Shown piece after piece: positions 34,238 through 44,889 of a DNA stretch of 64,000 nucleotides; the stretch's first letter is position 1; each line of letters opens with the position of its first letter. The notes below the pieces were generated by a model that ran no database searches, had not been told where the DNA came from, and worked only from the letters and a program-made list of their open reading frames with translations. The DNA lies in assembly GCF_947507565.1 (NCBI RefSeq), contig NW_027077201.1, forward strand, positions 115,343 through 179,342, written 5' to 3'. The DNA is from Oscarella lobularis. Lineage: Eukaryota; Porifera; Homoscleromorpha; Homosclerophorida; Oscarellidae. A program made the position numbers and the translations under genes.

Positions 34238-34787
34238 TAGCCTCGTCTCAGACCCTTTCTCGCTTTTCCGGATGTCCCTCACAAGCGAGAAAGGGTCTGG
34301 GATGGTACCGCCCTAATTAACTGTCCCTAGGGACAAAACTACTATAAATAGCCTTACTGGTGACGTAGCGTGACGTAGACTTTAGACACTCCTACTCGCG
34401 TAGATCTGCGCAATGGACTTTCCTCCACCCGTACCCATACGCACAACGACGTCGCGTCCTTTTGCGACGGCTACGGCTGCCTCTAGCTGACCTGGTCGAA
34501 ACGCATCGTAGTGAAGTCGCTCTTGCAGGCAACGACGCAGTCGAAAGCACGTTTCGTCGTCGACATCCATTGCCTTCAACGGAAAACTGCGACCATCTAT
34601 TCTTCTGAAGACCCAGGCAGTGAAGGTTGAATGTGGCGCCTCTGCGTATATTTTACGCACACAGCATTGCCCGTACAAAGCTGCGCGTGACCAGATGGGC
34701 GGGGCAATTTAGGGCGGTACCATCCCAGACCCTTTCTCGCTTGTGAGGGACATCCGGGAAAGCGAGAAAGGGTCTGAGACGAGGCTA
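34238..34787. mobile_element. Mutator-like (Pack-MULE-like) element carrying a RecQ helicase fragment
   Basis: The left and right 79 bp (34238-34316 and 34709-34787) are inverted copies with one mismatch, starting TAGCCTCGTCTCAGACCC. A direct duplication AGCAAACAC flanks the unit (34229-34237 and 34788-34796). Removing one copy and the unit rejoins the gag zinc knuckle, which shows it is an insertion. Each repeat also holds an inner palindrome (AGACCCTTTCTCGCTT...AAGCGAGAAAGGGTCT). The 9-bp duplication and long terminal repeats are the usual Mutator signature. The 390-bp inside carries no transposase but a helicase fragment. Confidence 0.85.
34382..34570 (-). pseudogene. RecQ-type DNA helicase fragment captured in the Mutator-like element
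   Basis: The minus frame gives MDVDDETCFRLRRCLQERL, then YDAFRPGQLEAAVAVAKGRD and VVVRMGTGGGKS. FRPGQ (motif 0) and GTGGGKS (motif I, Walker A; Lys binds ATP) in this spacing are typical of the N-terminus of RecQ helicases, which unwind DNA in repair. It ends shortly after motif I with IAQIYASRSV, unrelated to the family. There is no DEAH box. Whether it is transcribed is unknown. A parent RecQ gene is not in the window. Confidence 0.75.
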
Positions 34788-35559
34788 AGCAAACACTGAA
34801 ACGACAACCGTTTACTCTGTAACCCGGCAGAGGCGTCGAATCGAACGAGCGGCCCACAGGAACCTTCTTTCCCATGTCGAAAGACTTTGGTTTCCTGTCG
34901 TGGACCAGTTGCATCGCGAGTAGAGAACGGGAGTCGAGCCCCTGTGCGAGGGCACAATCCATGGATGCGTGATCCGGCTCCGGGCACAAGCGACATAGCA
35001 GACGAGCGTGGCCGGCCGAGACAGCCGCATTGGCGACGGTGATAGCAAACAGATCCGAGTGTAGCGTGTCCCAGCAAAGGGAGGGATCCGCTGCTGCTTG
35101 TTGGCGAAAGAAGGAGTCGTATGATAGCCACCTGAGGCCCGGGTGGTGCGCCCTCCCTCGAATAAAGAGGCACATACAAGCAAGCAATGCCGGCACCATG
35201 ACTGGTGCAGCTTGCGCGCGAATCGCGACGAAAGTCGCGAAGCACTGCCCCCAGGCGGTTATCGATGAGATTTACGAAGACGAGCTTTTGAATCGGAAGA
35301 CGAGCGTGGCACGGCGGCCTCTCAACAAAGCAGTTCGATATTGTCCGGCAACAGCTCGGCCATAGCTACAAACTGCCCGTCAAGAATTTTTTCCACCGGG
35401 TGCCCTGGCACTGGCGGAATCTCAAGGCCGTGAACAAAAACAGGAACGGCGCGCTTTTTCAGCGGCGGCGGAACCGTCTCATCCGCGACGAGCACGGGCG
35501 GCGCGAGCGCATTCACTTTGGGCATCGAGCTCAACGGCGGAACGAGAGGGTCTGAAAAA

Positions 35560-36500
35560 GAAGAACTTAGTCCTGTTGAGGGTGTGCTGCCAAGAAGGGA
35601 TCCCCAACCCGCAGACCACTTTCCAGCACCTCCGCCAGGTAGGATTTAATTGTACTATGAGCTTTCCCTCGTTCGCCAGGGGCGCGCAAAATAACGTCAG
35701 TACGTGTTCGGAGGCTAGCACCGGTGTCACTCCCAGATCCCGGCAGAAACGGGCGAACTGGCTTTCCTCGGCGCGATATGCCCGGCGGCGGGAGGCGGCG
35801 ATTCCCAGCGCAGCGTAGCCAGAAACCGCGCTCTCTTGCCCTGTGACAACCAGTTGATCCGGCTGAGCTCCAGCAATTCCCAGATCTTCGCCAGCACCGA
35901 CGACATCTCGGACGCCATCTTCGCGGAAAACATACGTAAATCAGCTAGCGATCGATTTCTTGACAAGCCGTCCGCCACAACATTCAGTGCGCCAGGGATG
36001 TGTCGCACCCACAGCGAGAAGGCAAACGTTGCCTTCACAAATTGCAAGGACCGCAGCAACGGCTTCAGTGACGCGTCCCGGCTTAAACACGAGTTGACTG
36101 CCGCCACCACGGTCGAATTATCCGACTCTATGAGCACCGAAGAGCCGGTCCAGGCGCGGCCCCACACCGCCGCGGCCACCATCATTGGCGCTAATGCCTT
36201 CGCCGCGATCTTTTCCAAGAGCCAGCTGGGCAACCATTGCTGGCTGAACCAGACGCTTCCCGCGATTGCCCCGCAGCCCCATAGACCCGAGGCATCGGTC
36301 TGTCCCACCACCGACGGGGTTGCTGCAACAGGCAAAGAATCCACGCCCGTTCCAACGCTCTAAGAATGTCGCCCATCAGAGCAGATCCGCTCTTGCCTCC
36401 GCATTCAGACGATTGACGTGGTGCATCGCCGGCCGCACCATCGACAGGTCAATCAATCGACGAACGAATGACCGCTCTGCCGGAATAGCCGTCGCGGCGT
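35560..36500 (-). pseudogene. DIRS-type RNase H and tyrosine-recombinase N-terminal part (copy B)
   Basis: The frame starts with the RT thumb (RRLIDLSMVRPAMHHVNRLN, near 36450). The ORF 36344-35727 gives VVGQTDASGLWGCGAIAGSV (RNase H first Asp), SVLIESDNSTVVAAVNSCLS and RHIPGALNVVADGLSRNR. Then comes the helical DNA-binding part of a tyrosine recombinase (CRDLGVTPVLASEHVLTLF, and after a shift STIKSYLAEVLESGLRVGDP). The catalytic recombinase half is missing. A gag start follows directly at about 35540. Confidence 0.75.
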
Positions 36501-37064
36501 GGTGTAGTTTCATATAATCGCGTGACCCTTCAGTCTCAGTTTCGGAATCGAAGTCCCAGACAAATCAAAACCAAATAGACTGACTAAATTATAATCCATT
36601 CCTGAATCTCTTGCCTGGTTTTGACGGGGATCCACACATGCGCACGTTTTAATCAAAGCGCGCACGCCTCAACGCAGCCAACCATAGCATCACAATGAAT
36701 GTGATGTCATAAAGGCACCTGTGTGCGTGATTGGTCTATGTGCGATTGTGACGTGACCGTTACCGACAGAAACCACACTTGAGGACAATTCCTGTAGAGA
36801 CAATTGCCACGCGGGCGTTTGGTCGTAGCGCGCGGGACCCAGGGTAGCAGTGCACCGCTAACCCGGGGAGGATTAACCCGGCCGGTGCGGATGCCATCCG
36901 AACCCTCCAAGAGAGCAAACGGGGTACTTGTTGCCCGTTTGCATTCCCCAAGGACGGAGACGAAATCCTACCTGACTCCCCGCCTTTTACGACGAGACCC
37001 AAGCGCGTTCTATATCCGGGCACCTGCGTATCACACGTTTATTGCTTTTTTCTTGACGCGTATT
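36501..37064. other. Non-coding part between two DIRS fragments
   Basis: Probably the 3' non-coding end of copy A, which should hold its terminal repeats. I could not identify the inverted termini or internal complementary region. GGGACCCAGGGTAGCAG and a CCGGG-rich stretch lie near 36830-36880. Confidence 0.35.
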
Positions 37065-39090
37065 TTACGACAAAGCTAGCCGCTGCAAGAAACCCGCCAT
37101 GTCTCGTGGCTCCATCCGGATGTACCCGGTGTATGCATCGCTCTTCCAACGCCCGAGCGATCGAATTGTCAAGTCTTCGATGCCTGCCGCCGCCGCCGCA
37201 GTCACCGCTCCGATCCGAAAGCTGTGCCCTGAGTAACGCCCAGCAGAGATTCCCTGCGATCGAAGGACCGTGCACACGTGATCAACGAGTGCTGTCCGAG
37301 AAGAGGAGGACCCGTTCTTGAATACGAAAAGGAGTCTCGGCGCGACACCACGTCGAGCCAGATACGCCAACCGCGCGCCTACCGGGCAAATATCAGTATC
37401 TGTTTGCCCGATAACAATATTCACCCCTTTTTGTAGTGATCTGCCTTTGACTCTTTGAGGTGAATGCGGATCAGCAACGGGTTGGCGACGTAGTCGACTG
37501 CGATGTCCGCTTGCGAGAGATGTCGCCGCTGATCGAAAGCTTCGCGGCAAGGTAGCGTGAATTCGCCGGAGCGTAGAAAACCAAAGAAACCCAAGCCACA
37601 CGCCGCCCAGATCATCGTGACATCCTACAGGTGAGCACATGGGGTCTACGCCGCCCGGAACTGCCGCAGTGTTGTAGGTGTCACGGGGAGACCCGGGTCC
37701 GACGCTGGGCGACCCTGCGCTTGTTTGATTTCGGCTAACGCAAGGTGCAACTGCGAGAGTGTCCCCGCCCGAGGATCGACGCCCATCGACGAGATCTGGG
37801 CAAAGCGTATTCCCGCCAGATAGGTTTTCTGTTTTGCTATATCGTAATCCATTTTTTTTCAGGTTGGCGCAAAACAGCGAGATGGTTCGTTCGTTGGCAG
37901 GAAACAGCGTTAGTCCAACGCGTTTGCAAAATTCGCTGTATCACCGTTGACCTGACGTGTACACACGTCGCATGGAGTCTGCCACTTCCTGGGCAGAGAA
38001 CGTAGAAAAAGCTGACTCCACTTGGGAGAGTTTCATGGAACGGCTGGGGAGCGAATTAGCTCCAGTAACTCCTCCGGGATGGGAATCAGCTCCGGCAACA
38101 GCGTCGGAGTGTCCGCCAAAATCTTCGTGCAGGGAGCGTTGCGTGAGATTTGGTCCGCAAAGGTATTGAAGGATTCCGGGAGGTGTTTCACGCGCCAGGA
38201 GATTCGAAAGCGCGCGGCAAAAAATTGTAGGGTTCACAGTGGCGGTATGACCGACGCATCCCTGGGCAATCCCGACCCAACCGCCGTTACTACCCTGGTG
38301 TTGTCTGAGCGGAGTAAGACCGGAGCATCCGACCAGGAGTGGTCCCACAATGCCGCTGCCAGTGCGACTGGAAGCAGTTTCTTTTCCACGATCGAGCACG
38401 CCGCTCATTGAGCGCACCACTTTCACTGGCACCACCAACGCCTCCAGACTGTCCCCCAGCCCCAGGAGCCCGACGCATCTGTGGTGACGACATTAGCCGG
38501 CGCCGCAACGAAGAGAGAAACGGCCGCGATACCGTTTCAGCCAGGAAACACCGATCGCCACCGCAGCAAATCGGCGCAAGCCGACGCCCCGAGTTGGATG
38601 CGTAACTCCGGGAAGGGGAGACCTGCCGTCAAGTTAATTAGGCGGCGCAGGAAAGCCCGTCCCGCCGGCACCATTGTCGATGCATGCTCAAGCAGGCCGG
38701 CAAAGGACTGCAGTTCCCAGCGCAAGCACGACAACCTCTTCCACCAGCGATCGTGTTCCGCTGCCGCTCGGTCCAGCTTTGTCCAAGGGAGACGCAGCAC
38801 TGGCGCCTTCGTATCGAGATCCAGTAAGAAACACCAGCTGCGTTGTCGGGCCTTCAACCTATTGAGCAGCTACCGGCATACCCAACGCTTCGCACGTTGC
38901 CAGTGCTACGCTCTTGTTTTTGACGCTCTCTTGCAATCCGGGCCGTCCAAAGAACAGGTAGTCATCGAGATAGTGTAGCCCCGATGAAATTCCCTGCTGG
39001 TACATCACCCATAGCTATTAACAGGTGCCGACCGCAGCCCGAACGGTAGTGCCGTGTCCACGTACGCTTGTCCTTGCCACCGAATGCCCA
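37065..39090 (-). pseudogene. DIRS-type RT (C-terminal), RNase H and tyrosine recombinase (copy A)
   Basis: From 39090 downward: YVDTALPFGLRSAP, then a stop, and a GLHYLDDYLFF-like block (YLDD catalytic loop, about 38975-38950). Then RT thumb and linker (38857-38537, LRWELQSFAGLLEHASTMVP). An RNase H follows with frame changes (38500-38100: VVTTDASGSWGW; LLRSDN). The tyrosine recombinase runs through its core-binding part (KTYLAGIRFAQISSMGVDP) and catalytic part (WAACGLGFFGFLRSGEFTL with Arg; GHSFRIGAVTAAAAAG with HxxR; GRWKSDAYTGYIR with the Tyr). All conserved catalytic residues are visible, but a shift at about 37435 and others upstream break it. Confidence 0.85.
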
Positions 39091-39138
39091 AGAAGTGGAG
39101 ATATTATGTCTAGTTCTTTTGCCGTTCACTTTCGTAGG

Positions 39139-39630
39139 ACATTAAGATTTCTGCGTGTATGAAAATCAAAATTACGTCATTGTCGGCGATTCGGCAACCG
39201 TCGACGACAACAAAAATCAATCGCACTGCTACACTTTGATTAATGACGCTGCTGGTTTCTATGTCGACGGCAACCAACTCGTAGTCTCTTCAACGGAAAA
39301 TCTAGACTACGATAATAGCACTGAGCATACCATCTCTTTGAAGTCGACCGACAACGGAACGCCGCCCATGTCTGTTATGAAGTCGTTCGTTATCAGTGTA
39401 TTGGACGAGAACAAAACACCAAGTTTGGTTGTTTTAGATAGATATATTGTCGAAAGTGTCAGTGTGTGGCGTGGTTGCTACGCTCTCCACCCAGGATCCG
39501 GATAACTCTTGGACAACAAGACAAACGTTTTCGTACGAGTTTTCTGACGAAAAATCTCTCGGTTACGGATTCAGCGTAGATGGGGATCAATTGAAGGTTA
39601 CGCCATGGTTGTGGAGCTGTTTTGGCTAAA
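39139..39630 (+). pseudogene. Cadherin-domain fragment on the plus strand
   Basis: From about 39150 one frame reads VYENQNYVIVGDSATVDDNK, then FYVDGNQLVVSSTENLDYDN, STEHTISLKSTDNGTPPMSV and then FVISVLDEN. After a shift at about 39455 it goes on with a second repeat (CGVVATLSTQDPDNSW; YGFSVDGDQLKV). This is the cadherin-type order of E-N, LDYD, A/STDNG and V.DENxxP. It lies beside the DIRS end and opposite to the large adhesion gene. The upstream exons may have been cut off by the DIRS insertion; no signal peptide or membrane segment is seen. Confidence 0.65.
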
Positions 39631-40752
39631 AATCAAAGACGAGTGTGTTCCTCATGAGAACTCTCAACCGCCTCGACAGGAAAGAAGTACACGATCAGAC
39701 TGCGTTCAACCGATAGCGGCCTTCCGTCGAAGTCGGTCGAGGCGACGTTGTCGATTCAAGAAAATCATGCTAGTTTCAACGAATGCGTCTTGGGTGAAGT
39801 GATTGAAAATTGTCGTCCAGCGCGTTCGATTGAGCAGCCGGCCAGGTAGGACGGGAGAGACGGAAGGAGAAGGAGCAGCTCTGTCTGCACCTCGGCGTGG
39901 GTAACCGTAACACCTGTCTGTCGTAGAAGGTTTGCTATTTTTCGTTTTTCGTTTGTTCTGTACAAGACGATGTTTTTGTTGAGTTTGTGAACGTGTTGTA
40001 CCAACTGTAGTAGGTAATCTTTAACAAAGCGCAGTTCAAGGAAATGTGTCTGTTGAGAGGATATAGACTATGTCCTATAGACTTTGATGAGCTAGCTATT
40101 GCGGCGAACCACGGGACTGAAAACAGACTTCCGAGTCTTAGGGGCCTCTTTGCGCTTGTTCGTATTACTATGCATATCGCTTAGAGATTTAAGTGTACGA
40201 ACAGACAAAATTTTGTACGAAGGAGGAGGGTCGATCCTTTCCTCTTTTGAAATCGCCATGGCGTCTGTTTACCTGCTTTTTTACTTCCTTTTTGTCGCAG
40301 GATGCTTTCTAAATGAGAAACGTGCTCGAGCGTCTTGCGCTGCGCAAGAACCACAATTGAAGAGAGCCCCAATAGTCACTGTCACAACGCAATAATTGAA
40401 TTCACCTTCACAGCGCCTCGCGATCATCGTTGCGTTTTACATTTGGGCGTTTCCCGGATTCGGCGCCAGGATAACATAAGACGCCTGCTAAAAAAAGGAA
40501 GTCCGACAAATTTTAAACATCTGCACAGTAGCGGTTAAAGGATCAAGGCTTGCTACATTGCGGAGCGTTGCGGCTGCTGGCAAGAATTCTGTGACGTCCA
40601 CGGGCCTAGCAGAATCGTAATCACGTGCACGCTGATCTTAATTAATTAATCGAAACGCTGCCTCCCACAAATGGCAAATAGATAAAGTACGGAATCATTT
40701 ATTTCATCGACTGATTGTCAACGTACGCATACTTGCCCAACGGTTATTGAAG
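39631..40752. other. No recognised gene
   Basis: The plus ORF 40099-40395 holds one hydrophobic stretch (MASVYLLFYFLFVAGCFL) but no known family; it may be chance. Nothing else stands out. Confidence 0.35.
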
Positions 40753-41495
40753 TCAGGGAATTTGCATGAGAACGAAAACCGTGTCGCTGAAGGCGTCACG
40801 GTCGTCGACGACGGACGCCTTTATTATCACGTGCTGATGTTCACCATGTTCGGTAGAGTGATAAACAAAATGGACTGATCGAAGAATCTGCAAAGAAAGA
40901 TTAGACAGCCACACGCAATTTGTTTCAAAACTAATTGCCTTTTCGTAAATTTCTACTGGGGCGGTTCCCGTGAACAACAGTTTCTTGAAGGGAGCCGAAG
41001 ACGCGACGAGTGTAACGTTCGTTCGCTGCAGGAGACTTTGATCCACTATAAGATAGTCTGAAGCTTGATCTTCCAAGTGTCCAAAAAGAAAGATAGAAGC
41101 CCCAGCTAAGTTGGGACTGTCTACGTCGTTAACGATCAGATCTTTGGGGAAAAGAGCTGTCCCGTTGGGAGTGCCCGTGTAGATTCGCCTGCGCACTAGA
41201 TGAAGTGAATTCGATGCGTAGCTTTCGCGATCGCCACCAAATCGCACGATTGGACGATCGTTCACTCCGATAACGTTTACCTGTTAATTAAAATAATTTA
41301 TAAAAATAGGAATTGTTGAAATTTGAATAGAGTGCTAACTTCAATGTTAACGACGTCGCCGACCGCCTCTTGGTCTTCTACTGTTATCGCAACAAGCCTA
41401 TATAAAGATTGGTTCTCAGTTAAGGTGGTACTATGAGTAATTGCCCACGGTTTTGGATCGAATTTCATGTAAATAATAATTTTTTTTAAACACAC
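40753..41495 (-). CDS. Downstream exons of the large adhesion gene (cadherin-like repeats)
   Basis: Exon 41495-41330 gives KPWAITHSTTLTENQSLYRL and VAITVEDQEAVGDVVNIEV. Exon 41282-40753 starts VNVIGVNDRPIVRFGG and holds VNDVDSPNLAGASIFL. It continues with LFTGTAPVEIYEKAI, then a probable 50-nt in-frame intron (GTTTTG...TTTGCAG), and LRSVHFVYHSTEHGEHQHV. The pattern L-x-G-x-A-x-x-x-Y-x-x-x-LRSVxYxN...VxxVDD is the same cadherin-like repeat as in the exons at 45.7-46.6 kb, on the same strand. A TGA closes it at 40753. No membrane segment follows, so a last exon may be missing or the end is truncated. Confidence 0.6.
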
Positions 41496-41803
41496 CTCTG
41501 GTTCCTTGTCAGTCGTTTGCGCCTATTTTTCCACCTTTGCGACGCTGGTAAGGTCCTGAAAAAAAACAATCAGTTAGAAGCGGTTTTTCTAGCTCGACAA
41601 TTCTTTGATTTAGTCCTGTTTCTTTCACTCGGCCTGCACATTCTGACATCCAGAAACTCATTCTAGGCGCAGTTGAAGCTAAAAAAGTTATAGATACGCA
41701 GATTTCGAAGATGTTTCTTCGTCGCTAACGCGCGCGCATCTTCTCGCATTCTCTCGCCTTTTCTGGCTTTATTTCTCGTTATCGCCATCCATTCGCTCGT
41801 AAA

Positions 41804-44800
41804 ATGGGCAGAAAATCGAAATCGAAACGTGCTGGCTTCCGTGGAACTCAGTTCCAGACGATCGTCGCGTCTCGAGGTACTGCGAGGGACGATCCGGAAG
41901 CGTCGACATCATCCGGAAATGCTATTGACGAAGTTTCGGAGCATTCCGCGGAGGGACAGTCTGGGAAAAAGCTCAGCAACGCTCCGTCTGCTTGGGCAAG
42001 GACCGACGCCCACGAAACGCCTTCGGATGGCGACTTCACGCCAGTTTTTGACACCGATCCTCCCACATACCGGCTGATGGATTTAGTTGAACTGAATCAG
42101 GCGATTTCGGCTTTTACCATCTGTAGAAGCTGCAAGACTGGCCGTGTATGCATCTTTGAAGCCGAGAAAGACCGGCGAGGGTTTTGCTCTAAGCTATCTC
42201 TGAAATGCGACAGTTGTTCGAAGTCGCATAATTTTCACACATCTCGTCTTCGTCCTGGAGTTCGCGGGCAGTCGTACGATGTCAATCGGCGGACGGCACT
42301 GGCAGCGCTCGGAACAGGAGCAAATCGTGCAGGATTCGTGCGTCTGGCGGGCGTGATGAATATGCCTCTTCCTCCTCTTTACGATAGCTGGGACATACAT
42401 TTGGAAGACTTGTCGAAAAGCTTAGGAACGGTAAATAGGCTTTATATCCTATTCGATCTTCTAGTAGGCAAACTGATTTGAACGCAGGTGTTTGAAGAGT
42501 CGGCGCGAAAATCAGTACAGGATTATCGGACAAAGATGGGGGCACAAGAGGACGACATAATTGATGCGGCTATTTCTTTCGACGGAACTTGGGCACGCCG
42601 AGGATTTAGCTCGCTTTACGGAGTTCAGGCGATAGTACTCGAAGGAAACGTCATCGATTTCAACCTGTTTTCATCATACTGCAAAGCGTGCCAGAAAATG
42701 GATGAATCAAGGTATCTTCACATTTTTATAAAGCTTTTATATGTAATTTTCGATTATGGTAAAGAATTGACAAAAATAGCGAAGAGTATGTGCAGTGGCT
42801 AGAGCGACATCTGCCTAATTGCGGAAAAAAACTACTCTGGCTCAGCAAAGGCGATGGAAACAAAAGGAGCAGAAGTTTTGTTCAAACGTTCCATTGAAAA
42901 GCACAAACTGAGGTAAACTAAAAATATCTGAAGTTTTTGCTAACGCCAAGTTTCAGATATACGACGTTCATTGGTGACGGTGATTCAAGTTCCTTTGACG
43001 CCGTCAAGAAAGTTTATGGAGACGAGCACCCAGTCAGAAAGCTAGATTGCGTTGGCCACGTGCATAAACGAATGGGTGCTCGTCTCCGAAAATGGGTTTC
43101 AAATAACAAAAAAATTATAATGGATGACGGAGGCAGCGCAACCGGAAGAAATCGACTAACCCACCTAGCTATTGAGCAGTAAAACAATTGACTGAAACTA
43201 ACTAGTTAGTAATCCACGTTCTTTTTAGCCTTAGTTCTAACTACGGGTATGCCATCAAATCCAACGGTGGAAACGTTGACGAGATGAAAAAAGGCGTAAT
43301 GGCGACGCTTTATCACAGCTGTGAAGCGTTTGACAAGAACAAGAAGGCTGGTTATAACCTATGAAGGAGCATATGTTTACCTAATATTTACAGGTCGGTC
43401 AGAAGGATCCTTCTCCCGGGCATTCCTTCGATCACGGTCCGACTTGCTGTCCACAAACCGCGGAAGAACGGCATCAATTCTGTCCGGAAGGCGAAACATC
43501 TTGGTGCTGGTGGCAGCGTTCACAAGCCGGACAAATTGCCACAGAAAAATCTCGTCCTCTTCCTCACGCCTTCTTTCATGAATTGAAGGGGATATTTGAA
43601 GACCTGTCGACTCCAGCGCTACTGGAAAGCTGCAAAGATGGACAAACGCAAAATGACGTAAGTTCTAAAAAGTTATTTACGTAAGCACAACAACAAGGAT
43701 TTTCCTGCAGAACGAATCCTTTCACAACACCTTGTGGACATACGCGCCGAAGGCTAAATACAGAGGGCTCGTCATTATAACAGCAGCAGCAAGACTGTCT
43801 GCCAGCCAATTCAATCACGGCTCAAAGGTCTTCATGCGCGCTCTGGAGGTCAATAGGACGCCAGGTGGAAGGCATTCGTTGGTCGCTTTCCAGAGCCTGG
43901 ACGACGCTCGAATAAAAGCCAGCAAGCAAAAAGCCACAACAAAATTCAAAAAGGGAAGGAACACGAGGAGGAAGAGAAAGAAACATCAAAGAGATAGGCG
44001 AGAGCAAGCGGAAGGGCCCACGTACAATCCTGGTGCGTTTGGCCATCATGATGAAGATGCAAGAGGCCAGAGGCAGCGAGGTCGAGGTCGAGGACGAGGA
44101 CAATCCAGAAGAAACTCTACGAGAAAAAGTCAATCCTAAACATAATTATCAGACGTACCTTATGTTAGTCATTTTTAGGACCAAGGACAGACGACATAGA
44201 AGATGCTGGGGAATCTGAGTCTTCACACGAAAATGAAGAGTCATCTACAAGTGAAAAAAATCATTCTAACTCAACACACGTGAGTCTGTTCGTAAATATT
44301 TACCCAACCTATTTGTGTGTTGTAGGATCCAATGATTACCCAAACAGCAGCGGGAAGGAACGGAAGAAGAGGCCGCCGAGCTATAGGTAGAGGAAGGAAA
44401 CAAACCGGGGGAAGAGCTACGAGAAAAAGTAATTCTAAAACAACAATTGAAAATAATACCTTTCATTAGTCCTTTTAGGGTCAACGAGAGACGAAATTGA
44501 AGACATCATAACATCAGAATCTTCAGAAGAGAGTGAAGAGGAATCATCTTCAAGTGAAGAAGATTTTTACACAACACACGTGAGTCGTATGATAATCATT
44601 TATTTACCTAAGTTATGTCTGATTGTTAGGACACAATGATCACCCAGAGAACAGCTCGACAGAACGTGATGCACGTTCAATCAATATTCCGCCAGCTAAA
44701 TGACGCGGCGCAAAGAGCCATGAATTCTGGGCCGCCGGAAGTCGTGCAACTCGAACCTTTTGGAGACGACGACAGCGACGACGATTTCGAAGGCTCTCAT

Positions 44801-44881
44801 GGGAATAGTTTAGCGGATCGCGACGATTCCTTCGGTTTGTTTATGGGCAAGTTTCTAGAAAAGGGCGGACGTGCCGAATAA
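41804..44881 (+). CDS. Mutator-like transposase gene, 11 exons, largely intact
   Basis: Exons with GT-AG borders: 41804-42430, 42488-42711, 42780-42912, 42957-43178, 43229-~43348, 43394-43657, 43711-44128, 44179-44279, 44326-44428, 44479-44579, 44630-44881. The product starts MGRKSKSKRAGFRGTQFQ. It has a zinc-binding part (CRSCKTGRVC...CDSCSKSH), YDVNRRTALAALGTGANRAG, DDIIDAAISFDGTWARRGFS (first Asp), RYTTFIGDGDSSSFDAVKKV (second Asp), LDCVGHVHKRMGARLRKW, FCPEGETSWCWWQ and QNDNESFHNTLW (Glu). This is the order of the Mutator-like transposase family of animals (Pfam 'Mutator'). The tail is basic then acidic. All joins keep frame except exon 5 to 6, where the donor is not a clean GT. It lies opposite to, and between exons of, the adhesion gene. 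No terminal repeats were found. Confidence 0.82.
44121..44730 (+). repeat. Tandem duplication of about 300 bp, an exon pair of the Mutator-like gene
   Basis: GAGAAAAAGT occurs at 44121 and again at 44421. Exons 8/9 (44179, 44326) and 10/11 (44479, 44630) start 300-304 bp apart. They share starts (GACCAAGG/GGTCAACG), ends (CAACACAC|GTGAGTC) and the second-exon beginnings (D-P/T-MITQ). The intron borders are duplicated too, and both copies keep frame. Confidence 0.85.
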
Positions 44882-44889
44882 AAATAGCA

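Larger units (their letters stand above)
33830..35545 (-). pseudogene. DIRS-type gag, split by an inserted transposon
   Basis: From 35534 the frame reads MPKVNALAPPVLVADE and then QFVAMAELLPDNIEL. With shifts it continues HHPGLRWLSYDSFFRQQAAA and SLCWDTLHSDLF. This corresponds to DIRS Gag (W..YD..FR..AA...W). A Cys-rich end (VNGCRFSVC) is interrupted at 34796 and resumes at 34237 with SSCGAPHKQSDC, so a zinc-knuckle (C-x2-C-x3-H-x4-C) was cut by the insertion at 34238-34787. The remaining part runs into the RT start near 33830. Frameshifts occur near 35260 and elsewhere. Confidence 0.65.

Noticed and set aside
39447..39802. Separate plus-strand gene after the cadherin fragment
   Set aside because: The first part is the same cadherin repeat in a shifted frame; the rest has no motif.
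43321..43581. Independent 86-codon ORF within the Mutator-like gene
   Set aside because: It is an out-of-frame reading across exons 5 and 6; the correct frame gives the conserved CPEGETSWCWWQ motif.
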